A program made the translations under genes and the position numbers. Below the pieces are notes generated by a model that saw nothing but the letters and a program-made list of their open reading frames with translations, did not search any database and was not told the origin of the DNA. Shown piece by piece: positions 13,742-27,300 of a stretch of DNA of 64,000 nt. Every line of letters begins with the position of its first letter. Position 1 is the first letter of the stretch. Source of the DNA: Heliocidaris tuberculata (lineage: Eukaryota > Echinodermata > Echinoidea > Camarodonta > Echinometridae); NCBI GenBank assembly GCA_025618425.1, contig CM046837.1:28552232-28616231 (forward strand), given 5' to 3'.

Positions 13742-13766
13742 ATGAGGGATCCTTGTTTTATTAGAG
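13742..13766 (+). CDS. NR2E1 (TLX): TLX exon 1 (proximal start)
   Basis: The ATG at 13742 opens MRDPCFIR plus one base of the next codon, then donor GTATAA. Joined to exon 2 it gives 16 residues before the first zinc-finger cysteine, about the same as vertebrate TLX. The upstream 180 bases lack microsatellites and follow a promoter-like block, so this is my preferred start. The exon is very short, so it rests on phase, donor and context rather than on homology. Confidence 0.55.
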
Positions 13767-16700
13767 GTATAATATTACATTCGTTTGTCGTTTAAGCGCT
13801 CGAAGTATCTTACATGTATTTTTACTTATTACTTCTGGCCATGTAGTTTTTTTTATAGACCACTGTAACTTACATCTATATAAAATGATTAGCAAAATTT
13901 TGAATACGTTTGGAAGTATCTTTATTTATCATTATGAAATCTTGTAGTGATTCACTCTTTATCTATGCTTACACTTTATCTATTTATACACTTTAAAATT
14001 TTCCTACATAAATAGGCTGTTGGCTCTACACTTGTCACTTTTCTTCAGGTGTGAAACAACAAGTTGATTTGTCTTTAATAACTTTTTCAAGATTTATAAA
14101 TGAAATTTATTATTATTGCTATTATCGTCATCATTTTCATTATCACTATTATTATTATCGTCATTATCATTGTCATTATTATCATTATCATCATTATTGT
14201 CATTGTTTAAATTAAGAATAAATTTTTTATTTCATGTTATGTAAAGCAATATGTATTTCAAGCACTATAAATGTAAACTGTTAGTATTTTTAATATCATT
14301 ATCATTATTATCATCATCATTATCATTGTTTAAGTTAAGTATAAGTTGTTTATTTCATGTTATGTAAAGCAATGTGAATATCAAGAACTATGTCATATAA
14401 ACTATTATCAGTACTTTTATTATTAGTAGTAGTATTTTTTCTATTAGTATTATTATCATCATCATTATCATTGTTTAAGTTAAGTATAAGTTGTTTATTT
14501 CATGTTATGTAAAGCAATATGTATATCAAGAACTATACATAATTATAAAATATTATCATTATTATCATTATTATCATTATTTAGGTGATCGTCTGCTAGA
14601 TATCCCGTGTAAAGTCTGCGGAGATCGTAGCTCGGGGAAGCACTATGGTGTCTACGCCTGTGATGGATGCAGCGGCTTCTTCAAGCGCAGTATCCATAGA
14701 AACCGGGTCTATGTCTGCAAGCAGCAAGGTAAAGGAGGAGGAGACTGTCCCATAGACAAGACCCACCGCAATCAATGCCGGGCCTGCAGGCTCAGGAAAT
14801 GCTTCGAAGCCCAGATGAATAAAGATGGTAAGGGCTCTTTCCAATTCTGTTCTTGGTACTGCGATTGTGGTGGTGAGAGTGATGGTGGTGGTGGTGGTGG
14901 TGGTGGTGGTGGTGACAGTGCTGGTGTTGGTGTTGGTGCTCTGATGGTGTTGCAATGGTGCTTGTGTTGGTGATGGTGATGATGCCTTGGTGGTGATGAT
15001 GGTGGTGGTCGTGATGGTGATGTTGCTGGCTCTGTGATGGTGCTGTGATGGTGCTGTGATGGTACTGGTGTTGGTGCTTTAATGGTGCTGTGATGGCGCT
15101 GGTGCCAGTTGGTGTTGGTTTTTGTATTGCTGTTGAAGTGTTTATATTGGTGCTGATGTCTGTCGGACGGTGTTAGTAGTAGGCTAATAGTATCAATGAT
15201 AGTACGATGGAGGAGAGAAGTCAGTGTTAAGATTATTTACACAAATTTACGGGATTTTTGAGCCGTTCACTTAAGTGAACACATAATTTCGATAAAGTTT
15301 CATGGAATACTGACTTTGGCTAAATCAATGGCGTTCAGTATCTGTTTTTGTGCCATTTCGGCAACACAGTCATCTGAAGTTATTGACATTTGATATTTTT
15401 AGGCTGAAGCTTAGATACATTCATATTGGGATTTTTCCATGAGACATGTTGTAAGTTTGTGTTAATACTTTGGCGCCGTTGGGAACATACTTCATTGTGA
15501 GATATGATGTTCAAAAATTGTTTGTATTATGATCCCGATGCATTTCGATTCCGTACAGTAATCGCTTGTCACCTTAAAGGGAAGCTTGAGTTCTGGGAAA
15601 TTTAAAAAATAATTTGTGAGCTTTCTCGTCCTTTTTATGTTAGTTTGGAAGATTATCAAAGTAGATATGTCCCCTGAAAAGGATTGCTCTTCAAATGCTC
15701 TCACATTCAAAATATGACAAGAAACGGCTGAAATGTTAGGCCCGAACATGTGTGTGTAGTCCCATATACACATTTCTGTGTGCAGCGCATGGGCGCAAAT
15801 CCAGGGGGACAGGGGGATATGTACCCCCCCCCCACCTTTTTGAAGATAGGCGAATGTCCCCCCCCCCCCACCTTTTTGAATAACCTTTTTTCTGTTTTTT
15901 TTTTTTTTTTGCTTTTCAGAGAATTTCGGAGGAAAACTAGAGCCCCCAAAATGTGATAACCTCTTTTTTTGGGGGGGGGGGGGGGGGGTTGTCAGAAAAA
16001 AAAAAAGACATTTCGGACAGGTACAAAAGTTAAATCATGTGGTGACCCCCCGAATTTCAAAATGGATTTGCGCCACTGGTGCAGCGTATGTGACTCTCAG
16101 CAGGAGTGAGTCAATTTCTTATCATTTTGGTGATTCCAAAACCTTACAGGATACACCAATTATTATGTGCTATATAATAAACCTTTCCCAATTGCTTTGA
16201 GACAGTTTTTTTTCACAATTCACTCTCATGACCAGAACTCAACTTTATCTTTAAGTAGGCTACAAAAATGATGCGATGAAGCACTTAAACTTCTAATCCA
16301 GTCAATCAACACTAATCGTTCTCCATTATGTCACGAATAATCTGTAACACGATTGATTTTGAGAGAAAAAAATATCGATAAATGGGCGTACGGACGGACG
16401 GACCTGTCTACCACGAGCACGCGTGCGCTCAATTCGGCTATGTTTGTTTTGACAATATTGCAAGTCTTAAGCATTCACGCAGTATTTACCACAATCATCA
16501 AGTATATATCATATCCCACCAAAACCACAAGCAGTTTCTTTTGATATTCCCGCAAATAAAAGATTGAAAATCCTCTCATGGAACGAAAACCGCACGCTCA
16601 TACACAGTTGCACAAACACAATCGCAATCGAGAATGAACTTTTTTTTTCTCTTGTAGTTGGAAAGAGAGTAGTCTGAAAAGAAGTAGTTATATCTAATGA

Positions 16701-16985
16701 AGGGCGGTGCAGTGATTTATGGCTCTATAATGTCACCTATCTAATAAGGATTTGTGTGTATATCATATTTGCAAAATGATATCGTCTAAGGTTAAAATTC
16801 AAGCATTTTTTTCGTGAATTTGCATAACCTTATATGAAATTAAATAGAGTTTGACAATTCATAATTGTTTTTACTAAAGCAAAATGCGATACTTTAAACT
16901 CAGTAATTTATAATATTCAGTGCGTTAAATAATGCTTTAATGATGAACTCGTAGAATCCCTCCGCACATTTTTCTCTTTTAATGT

Positions 16986-17025
<40 letters not shown>

Positions 17026-18400
17026 AATTTTCTACATGTTTGTGTAATAAGGAGGAGACTTGGATACTTAATCCTATAAAAGAAAAGTTCATTGAGCAAT
17101 TCTTGTTTCATAGTCATGACTGCTTCTAAAGACATCTTGCAGTAAAACATAACGCTTTCCAATTATCTCTCTTTTTGTTTTAATCATGACGCAAAGTTTC
17201 TATGACAAGTTTTATCCTTCATATACGCCATATTTACAATGTACTCTTGTCCATTTTTCTATGCATATACATTTTGGAAACTCTTACTTTAGCCCCTGGC
17301 TGGCCTTCGGCACTATACTTCGGTTCAAAAAAGACATCTTTTTTTGGCGAGGCAGACGTTAAATGCTTTGACATTTCATTCCTCAAGAAGTCGATGACAG
17401 ATGCATGTCTGTTATAACATCTTCAAGCGGATGCCCTTCGCATCCCATCTTCTTAATGCGCGCCAAACACAAATAAGTCAATATCATGCGATCGTCTGCA
17501 AACGAAATGCACGAGATGGCTCAAATCTTTGGCCGCTTTTCGGCTGGAGCTTTGCTTTCATTTCACAAAGTTGCCCCCAAAATAAGACAGGAATGGAATA
17601 AAAGGAATATTTTTTGATAATAGGAGTATCCTCGAGATTGAGCGAGGTTTGTTGATTTGCCCTCGAGCTAAAAAGGCGACACAGCTAGGGCCTTCATCAG
17701 TAGATGGCTTTATTGGAGTTTTATTGAAAGGATGCGCATGCAGTTTATCTTCTGGCCGCTGTGTTATCTCACGGCATTGAAATTGAGTCTTTAAAGATTC
17801 TTTTCATTTGTCTTCTGCGCTAAAAACCTAAGTTTGCAGTACTTCTTCCCCTCGCGTTATTTGTACTATAAACTTGTCCTGCACTGAAAAGTACGGATTT
17901 ATCTTCGTTTCCTGTTTTTCATCTTTGCTATTAAAATAAGTGCGACAGCGTACCTTTCTATCTTGTTAGACAAGTATGCGACGTGAAGCCTTACACCGAT
18001 TCTCCCCAAATATTGTTTAGAACGTACTTTTAAATTTCAAAGAAATCCCCCCATTTTAATGAAACATTTAGATATCGTAGTATCTGCTAAAAGATTGTTT
18101 TCATTTAAAGCAGCCCCCCTCCCCCCCCCCCTCTCTCTCTATCTATCTATCTATCTGTCTGTTTGTCTTTATATTTATCTATCTGTCGCACTGCATTTTG
18201 TATGTGCACATTACTTTTGTGCATATTTTAGTAATGCTTCTGTAGATTCTTGTTTAATAGTGTTTCTGTTGTTTCACTGGAATCAGAAGAAGCGTGGAGA
18301 ATCATTTCATATATACAAATTGCATTTTGTTTATGGAATGACGTTAAATCTATATTCAAACAAACTAGGATGACCTCATTAAAAATAATGCATTTTGAAC

Positions 18401-18434
<34 letters not shown>

Positions 18435-21400
18435 GATAAAAGTATCAATCCGCGTTTTTAAATACTCCCCGCCCGGCCCTTATTTTCTACATCATTGTTG
18501 TATGAAATTGGAACAGGCCATGGGGTGGTGGTGGTGGTGGTGTCGGAGGGGGGGGGGGTGCTTCCGGATAAAAATGATTCAATGTTCTCCTTTTAGTTTG
18601 TGTTTGAAATGTGGTGTTAATAATCGCCTTGAAAGCCACAACGGGAAAATGACCGGGAGAATTTCGTCGACTTGACGATGATGCTTCATGCATGATTGAA
18701 GCCACCTTGCCCAGATTTAATGTCAACGCTCTACATAAGACATCTCTGGACACCAAAAAATTATGTTCACGTCAAGGAACATAACTGCTTTAAAATCATT
18801 AGATCCAGAAAGAGAAAAAAAAAATCTCAATTATTACCAAATGATAAAGCTTGATGAATAAGACACCATCTCATGCTAGAAAGAAAAATCTGTCATAAAG
18901 CAAAAAACGAAGAAGGGTTGATGCCGAGGGAGTACATATGGATAATTATGATTCACGAGAGAGGGCGCAAGAAGGAGGGAAGAATCGAATTTAATCTAAT
19001 TTGAATTAAATGAGATGTATGACAGGAGTGATCGAAGAGACAAAATTATGTATCATTTAAAAAAAAAAGGAAAGACATAATAGATGACGAGACATGCTAG
19101 CTGTTGACAATAACACCACGTTTTCTTAAAATAAGTTTCACTTTAGATCAATGACATTTTTACTGAAAATACGCAACAAATAAAAGTAAGACCCCGTACT
19201 GAAGCGTTTAAGGAGCAGAAATAATCTTACAATGTATAAAAATGATAACCCTGTAATGATAAAGGAGAAGGGAAGGGGAATCTCCTCCTAGAGGTTAATA
19301 GAGTGTGACTTCGTACTTTTCCAACCTGCCCCCAAACTCCGTCATGAAGTAAGGGCACACCATCCCCAAGGGGTCTCCCTAGCGTGCGGGTGTCGGGCTG
19401 GCAGCTAGCAAAGTGATGAAGCGTTTGTGGATGGTCATAAAAACAAGATATTGCTCCCGCGTGTGCTTGTGTTGATTTCATCTGTAATTATCTGGAGATC
19501 ACTTTGAGGACTTGATCGATAGAAAGGGGAGGGAGGGAACTGTAATAAGCTTGAATTGTCTGGTATCTTTATGTAAATTGGGAAAGATAACAATTTGTAG
19601 GGGAAAAAAAGTTAGACACCTTTATATACCTAAACGTAGATCAACTCCGATCATGACGGATTATGGCTGTATAGAGTATTGTAAATTATTTTTTAACTGT
19701 TGCTTTGTGTATCCCAGATGCCACTTCAAAAATAAAAATCAATTTCACTAAAAATAGGTTTTCTCATTGTGGGGCTACAGTGTGGAACAGTTTACCAAGT
19801 GAGACACAAAGAATGGATCGGACAGAATTTACGAAACAATTATTGAGCAAGGATCGAGAGGGAGGATTGTAGGGTCAGTTCTGCTTTCACAACTAAACAT
19901 TATGACTTGCCGCCGTTTCATATTTTAATCGTACAATCTTGTTATCATGGGCCGGGGGAGGGGCTGGGGGCTACAGCCCCCTCACTTTTTTGTGTAGACA
20001 CGTTTCATAAAATCCCCGAAAAAAGGGTTCAAAATTGTCATTATTCAAGTGAAATCAAATCAGTCCCCCCCCCCCCCCCCCCTCCACTTTCAAACACGCT
20101 TCGCGGCCCCTGATTATGTGTAATTTTATACTTGACTAACCTTTTGTTACTATCATTTTGAGTGGGTTTTAAGTAGATTTATGGATTCTGTGTGTGGGAG
20201 TTTTTCATTGTCATTTAATATGATTCGATATGAATTTATCTTTGTAAACTTTATCCCTGTAATTTAGTATTCTTTTACCATGTATTTTTATCTTGTGTCA
20301 TATATGATGTGATTTTTTATTACACGGCTTTACTGTAAATCAGTATTAAAGATAAAGTTGAGTTCTGGTCATGAGATTGAATTGTGAAGAAACTGCCTCA
20401 AAGCAATAGGGAAAGGTTGATTATATAGCACATAAGAATTGGTGTATGAACTCGAACTTGAACTTGAATGCTGTAAGGTTTTGGAATCACCAAAATGATA
20501 AGAAATTGACTCGCTCCTGCTGAGAGTCACATGTACTGCACAAGTAGATTTATGGATTCTGTGTGTGGGAGTTTTTCATTGTCATTTAATATGATTCGAT
20601 ATGAATTTATCTTTGTAAACTTTATCCCTGTAATTTAGTATTCTTTTACCATGTATTTTTATCTTGTGTCATATATGATGTGATTTTTTATTACACGGCT
20701 TTACTGTAAATCAGTATTAAAGATAAAGTTGAGTTCTGGTCATGAGATTGAATTGTGAAGAAACTGCCTCAAAGCAATAGGGAAAGGTTGATTATATAGC
20801 ACATAAGAATTGGTGTATGAACTCGAACTTGAACTTGAATGCTGTAAGGTTTTGGAATCACCAAAATGATAAGAAATTGACTCGCTCCTGCTGAGAGTCA
20901 CATGTACTGCACACAGAAATATGTATATGCGACTGCATACAAATGTTCGGCCCGAACATTTCAGTTGTTTCTTGTCATATTTTGAATGTGAGAGCATTTG
21001 AAGAGGGACATATCTACTATGATAATCTTCCAAACTAACATAAAAGGAATGAGAAAGCTCACAAATTATGGTTTGCCTTTCCCAGAACTCAAGCTTCCCT
21101 TTAAGGAACTTACGTCATCATGGTCATCGAGAGGCTGATTTACAGTAAAGCGGCTTATAACTGTAAAACAGCCTCTGGCTCCTGTAAGTTCCTTGATTAA
21201 ATCAAATAAATTGAAATTGAATTGAAACTGTCTTTTCAATTCTTTATTGATCCAGCATTATAGGAGTATCATCAAACAATTCACAAAAAATAACATAATT
21301 GTAACAAAACAAAACGAAACAAATTAGACAAACAGGTAATGCACGCCAGATTGTAAGTTAGTCGAAGAACAAGGTATATATAAGGATATAGGAACATTAA

Positions 21401-23496
21401 AAAAATCAAAACAAATTGTTGTGATGAAGAAAAAAAAATGAATAGCCTGTTTTCGGACCCTATCACAGGTTTTAAATTTTAAATTTATGATATATCGGTA
21501 GTGATATCACATTCTTTTTCTGATGGACAAAAATGAATTAGGACTACTTAAATCCAGAATGTTTACCCCCAACCCCTTTGATTTTTTACGACAAACATGA
21601 AAAAGGGTTAAGTTCATGAATCTTCAGTATTTTTAAGTTGTCGCTTTCTTGAATGGACGTGTACGCAATTAAGAGCAAAATGTTGTACATCTTTCATAAT
21701 ATTGTAGCTTATCCATCAAAAATATGTTTATCTTTGGGTTACAATGTAAGGGAAATTGCGAGTGACGAATCGCCACTTCAGATTGCAGTGGTGCTTGAAA
21801 TTCATGAAGATCGTTCTCGACCAAACCTCTCTCTAGGAGGCGGCGGACAGAAGTGATACCATTCGGTTAGAATTCGAGAGGGTATCAAGATATTAAAATG
21901 TCACTTTGATGACAGGGTGGTTGCCATGCGACTCTGACAATTGATTTTCGACTATGAAGATGCATAGCTAGAAGATGAATTCGTCAAAAATGACAGGTTC
22001 GATCAATTTCTGGCTATGAGAATCTTCAATATTTTTGAGGTCTAGATTTGTTGAACGTGTCTGCAATTTAGAAGGAAGATGTCAACATTAATTATAATTT
22101 TGTAGCTTATCCTTCACAAATGTATTATCTTTGAGTTTTACTGTAAAGGAAATATTGGGTGACAAATCGCTACTTAAGATAGAGTAGAAGTAAAGCCATT
22201 TCTTTATAATTCGAGGGGGTATCCATGGCATCAAGAAATTAAAATTTCTTTTTGTTAACTGGCTTGTTGTCATGTGACCCTGTAAATTGATTTCAAATAT
22301 GATAATGAATAAAGCCGATTATAAATGGGCCCGTGTGAAAGAAGAAGGAAATTAGGAAGCAAGAGAAACGAGAGAATATCTCATGCATTTGTGACTTGAA
22401 AAATAAATGCAACTTCCGAATTTCGATTTTAGTGGATACCTTCTATAACAGATCCAGAATGAAGGAGTTACTCGTTGATACCCCAATGCTGTCACACGGA
22501 CGAGATCGATAACAGATCGAACAGAAAATTACATTACACTGAATGGTTAAGAATTAGTCGATTTGGAATCAGTGTGGAGTCGGTTTGGCGGTGTGACTTG
22601 GATGGGATACAACGGTGCACGAGCTACTCACGGAAACAACTTCTGGAGATGGATTTTATTAAACGTTTAACGACAATAATCACCGTAGTCTGTCATAAAG
22701 ACGGAAATAAATCATTGATATAGACGCTTTTGGAGAGATCTTTCTTTATTATGATTATGTTGTTCATCCTTGATATCATAAGCGGATGAAATCCCATTAT
22801 ATGTTTTATGACCGTTTCAGTTTGTACGAGGATGATTTGTTTCATCTATTTTATTTATTCTACTTCCGGACAAAGAGTTGAAAAATTTGAAATGAACAAC
22901 ACCGATTAGCGCCCGTTATCCGTTTGTATTTAAGACGTTGACTACTGAATTCTCCTATTCCCCATAAACTTACCCGGTTCAAGCAGACAATGGACATAAT
23001 GGGTTAAAGGAAAATGGTGTCAGATTAACCCTTTCGAGACAATTGACCACATTTTGTGGTTGAGCTCAATAACTTTTGATTCAGAGCCCTGAAAAATATA
23101 CTAGATACATGAGTAGAAAGAGCAAAAATTTATGCACACACTGTGTCCATTTTTGTTACATGACAATATTGCGTTTGATCCCAGGAATTTTAAAAAGGAG
23201 AATAAGATTTAAAATCCTTAAATTGGCAACACATTAAGAGGTTCAAAATCATTGTTTTTTATCAAAATTGGCAACTTTTTCAACTTTCGCCATTTCTTTT
23301 AACCATGTATATTGTTTTCAAAGACATTACCCCTTATTACAATCTTGTAGTACTAAAAGAAAAATATTACTGTTGCCAATTTGAAGAACAAAATGTGATC
23401 AATTTAGCCCTGAAATAATTCCTGTCCTGAAAGGGTTAATAGTACTTTATTTATGCATAATATAATGAAAAGTACTTTTAAAGCTCTTCTCGACAA

Positions 23497-23542
<46 letters not shown>

Positions 23543-24283
23543 ATATATATATTTATTTATTTATATATATATTTATATATGCCGTTTTATGTAAGCATAA
23601 TTCCACATCCACCGCCTAAAGACTTCACATTAGCTTATTACTTTATTACTCTGTATGGAAAACGTGCTACTGCTCGTCATGCATGTATATGTATCACTAT
23701 TTGGCCTTTGACAGCTGTGCTTCTTTTGTCAGAATCATAATACTCCCTAATAATATCACACCTTTCATAAACGCTCCTCCTTTCATTCTGCATTTTCATG
23801 GTGCTGAATGATTTGTTTTCCCACGTTCTACCTTTAGCCATAAAAAGCTGAAATTAGCGGTTACGTGTCGTTACTCCGAAGTTTCATATTTTCGAAGGTT
23901 CGTTTACTTCAAAGATTCATAATTCCAAACGTTCGTAATTTCGAAAATGTAATAGAACCCTATATACATTTTCGGAATATCGAACCTTCGGAATATTCAA
24001 CCCCATATTTCATTTTCGGAATTATGAACCCTTTTAATTTTCGTAAATGGGAACACTATTTCATTTTCGTAAATAGGAACACTATTTCATTTTCGGAATT
24101 ACGAACCCTTTTTCATTTTCGTAAATAGGAATCCTATTTCATTTTCGGAATTATGAACCCTTTTTCATTTTCGTAAATGGGAACCCTATTTCATCAGTTC
24201 ATTTTCGGAATTATGAACCCCCTGATATGGGAATTACGAACCTTGGGAATTACGCGTGTGCCCAACTTCCCCCTCCCCCCTCC

Positions 24284-24320
<37 letters not shown>

Positions 24321-27300
24321 CAAAATCAGCCAACTAAGCACCTGCCATAGGCTGGTGTTATTTTTTTCTGTGATGTCTGTTGATATTGTAAAAGATAGAT
24401 TTTTAATAGGACAACAAGGTTACTCTTCTTCCTATTGTGTTTCAGTTGTCAATCAAAGAGGACAATACAATGGCTTTGATAGTAGCTTACAAATCACGAT
24501 GGGGGAAAAAGCTTTCTATGATCCTTCCTTTATAAAGTTTTTTCGGAATATTTCATTTCGAATAAAGATTAAAATACATGTAAATTTTCCTGTTTTGCAA
24601 GGTAAATATTTTCCTATCCTTTGTATTACCCCAACAGAAAAAAAAAGTTATTCAGTTATATATACATATATATATAATTTTATATAAATGTCGCCATCTC
24701 GCGTTAGAAATAATTTACTAAACCGTAGTTTTCCGATGAGAGTTAGTATTCTTGCTTTTCAAGTATGGGTTGTATATTCAAGCATGCTTTAAAGGGGTCA
24801 TTTAGCTGGACATCAAATGTTTCCATTTGTTTATGACAATGTATATGGTGTATCTTCATTGCAGTTTTAAGTCTTAAACAATATGATTATTCATCGTCCC
24901 ACATATATCAGTTTTAATCTGAAATAATCTAATAATTGCGGTGTTAAAGACATATATGATATAACAAACATAGACCTGCTAAAGGACCATTTTTATGACT
25001 GTCCACCTAAGTGATCATGTAGTGTTATATATATATATATATATATTCTGTTTCGTTTTGCTATTATGAGTTATTACATTACTTTTTTTACAGTACAAAT
25101 AAACACTAACACCAACACCCACAACGAGCGTGAAATCACCCACAATATTTGTTGATTGTATTTATTGACTCAATATAATGCTGAGAGAGTACAGTATTGG
25201 TAAAGACTTGTACAGAACTAGACTATATCTTTTCCACCGATTATTATGATCATTGGTGTAGCATTAATAGTTTGTTGTTTAAAAAATGTAAGTTAATAAC
25301 TCATAACAGCAAAGTGAATAACAAAAAAATAACAAAAGACTTTAATTTTGATAAAGACACATCGATATGAAAGGAAAGAAATTTTGCTCTAAACACCAAC
25401 ACGGTAACACCATACACCAACACCGAGGGTGAAATCACCCAATCATTGTATGCATTTCTTTGCTTTTATATCGATATGTCTTTATCAAAATGAAAGTTCG
25501 AACTCGTTGAATATAATTTTTTATCAGATTATGAAATTAGGAATATGTTTATGTTTATATATTATGAGTGTGACACATAATAAAACTCTTGATGTTTAGG
25601 TATGCTCTTCCAAAAATGCACATCTTTATAAATCTATTTGTCCCTTTTCCTCTTTGATTATCAGCTGTTCAACATGAACGTGGGCCACGCAAGCCCAAGA
25701 ATAAGCCACTGGGTTCTGCAGAGGCACGATCAACAGGAACACCAGGTACAGTTCGATCTCTGACACCTAACAGCACCACATCAATAAGCCCTTTGCCCCG
25801 CCACCCCAGCCACTCGATCTTACCACTGACCGTACCACACCGCCCACTGCCCGGAGACAAGTCACCGCTGACCGGTGCCTCAGCCCCGCTGCCTCCCCCA
25901 TCCAGTAGTTTCATATCTTCGTCAGTTTACTACGGTACGTTCTATCACAGCCTGCTCACCGCAGAGCACTACAACATCAACCCGCTCGCGCTGGACGCGT
26001 TACGGGAAGATGACGGGGGAGAGATGGGTCGAGTAAAGGCTCTTGGAACATCCATGGCTACCTCTCCAGATAACTTACCAGAAGTAACGGCGAGACTTCT
26101 ATTTACGTCTGTGAAGTGGGCAAAAAACATCACGTGTTTTAGATTGCTGCCATTCGGAGATCAGGTTCGTGGCGTATCCAAAAAATTTCCACCGAATATA
26201 TAACTATTCCTTTATATCCATCTTCAGTCGTTTTCAAAACAACATTTTTAATGTAGTAATTCATACAACAATTAGCTATTACTGATGGTAGGCCTATATT
26301 AATGTAATTCAGATATTGATGTTGATCATTTTTTACCTTGCCCATATTGGCAAGCAACGGAAATATTATCTTACACGTATGATAAGCGAACACGATTTTT
26401 GACAAAATCTTATCATTAACATTGGATATCATTTAGATTTTAGAACTCATTATTATATCATTATAAGTTATAATCAATATGGCTATCCATTCCAAACACA
26501 TTTAAACCAAAATAAATATAATCTTCAATCCATATGAAGAAGTCCACTGACCCATAGACTAGTTACTTAACCCTGTACTTTTAAGATTTTTCAAAGAATG
26601 ATTTTGGAAAACGATTATACCATCACATTTTCAAACTCAAGTATTCATTTCATAAAGTGGATTTGAGTTACCGTTTTTTTTTAAGTCCTCGTTTTTGCAG
26701 TTGGAATGACTGTATGGAGAAGCTCAACGAACCACTTTGCTTCCAGAATTTCATCCCATAAACCTCATTGGCGGGTACAGGGCTCCTAGGGGACTACCTC
26801 CCACCCCCACCCCCCCCCCCCCGCCCTTGCGGGGAAAACCCAGTCTCACATGATAAGACAAAAGGATTTTGTACGAATTTATTTTGTGTTCGTGCAACCT
26901 TCCCTTTCCTGATTTTTCTTTTAATCGCCCTTTGTTTTTGGTTGGGTTTGATTGTTTTTGTTTTATTTTGTTTGTGTGTTTGTTTGATTTTTTTTTAACT
27001 TGTCAGGAAGTTTTCCGAGCCTAGCCCCCCCCCCCCAATACACACACACACACACCAGGCCAGCTTGTCTTGAATCCGTCCTTGACTCTAATATTGTTAT
27101 TCAAACAAATGTGACTATTAAATGATTTAGATTTCAGAAATAATGTCAGTGACACAATAGTAATTGCTCTTTTTGATTTATTCTCCACTCATGCAGCTTA
27201 TTCTTCTTGAGGAGACATGGAGAGATTTGTTCCTGATGGGAATGTGCCAGTGGGCGGTGCCACTCGAAACAGATGCCCTCCTCAAATCACTGGAAAGGAG

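Noticed and set aside
14491..14973. 160-codon single open frame covering the zinc fingers
   Set aside because: Correct only between 14585 and 14827; the ends are translated intron and microsatellite.
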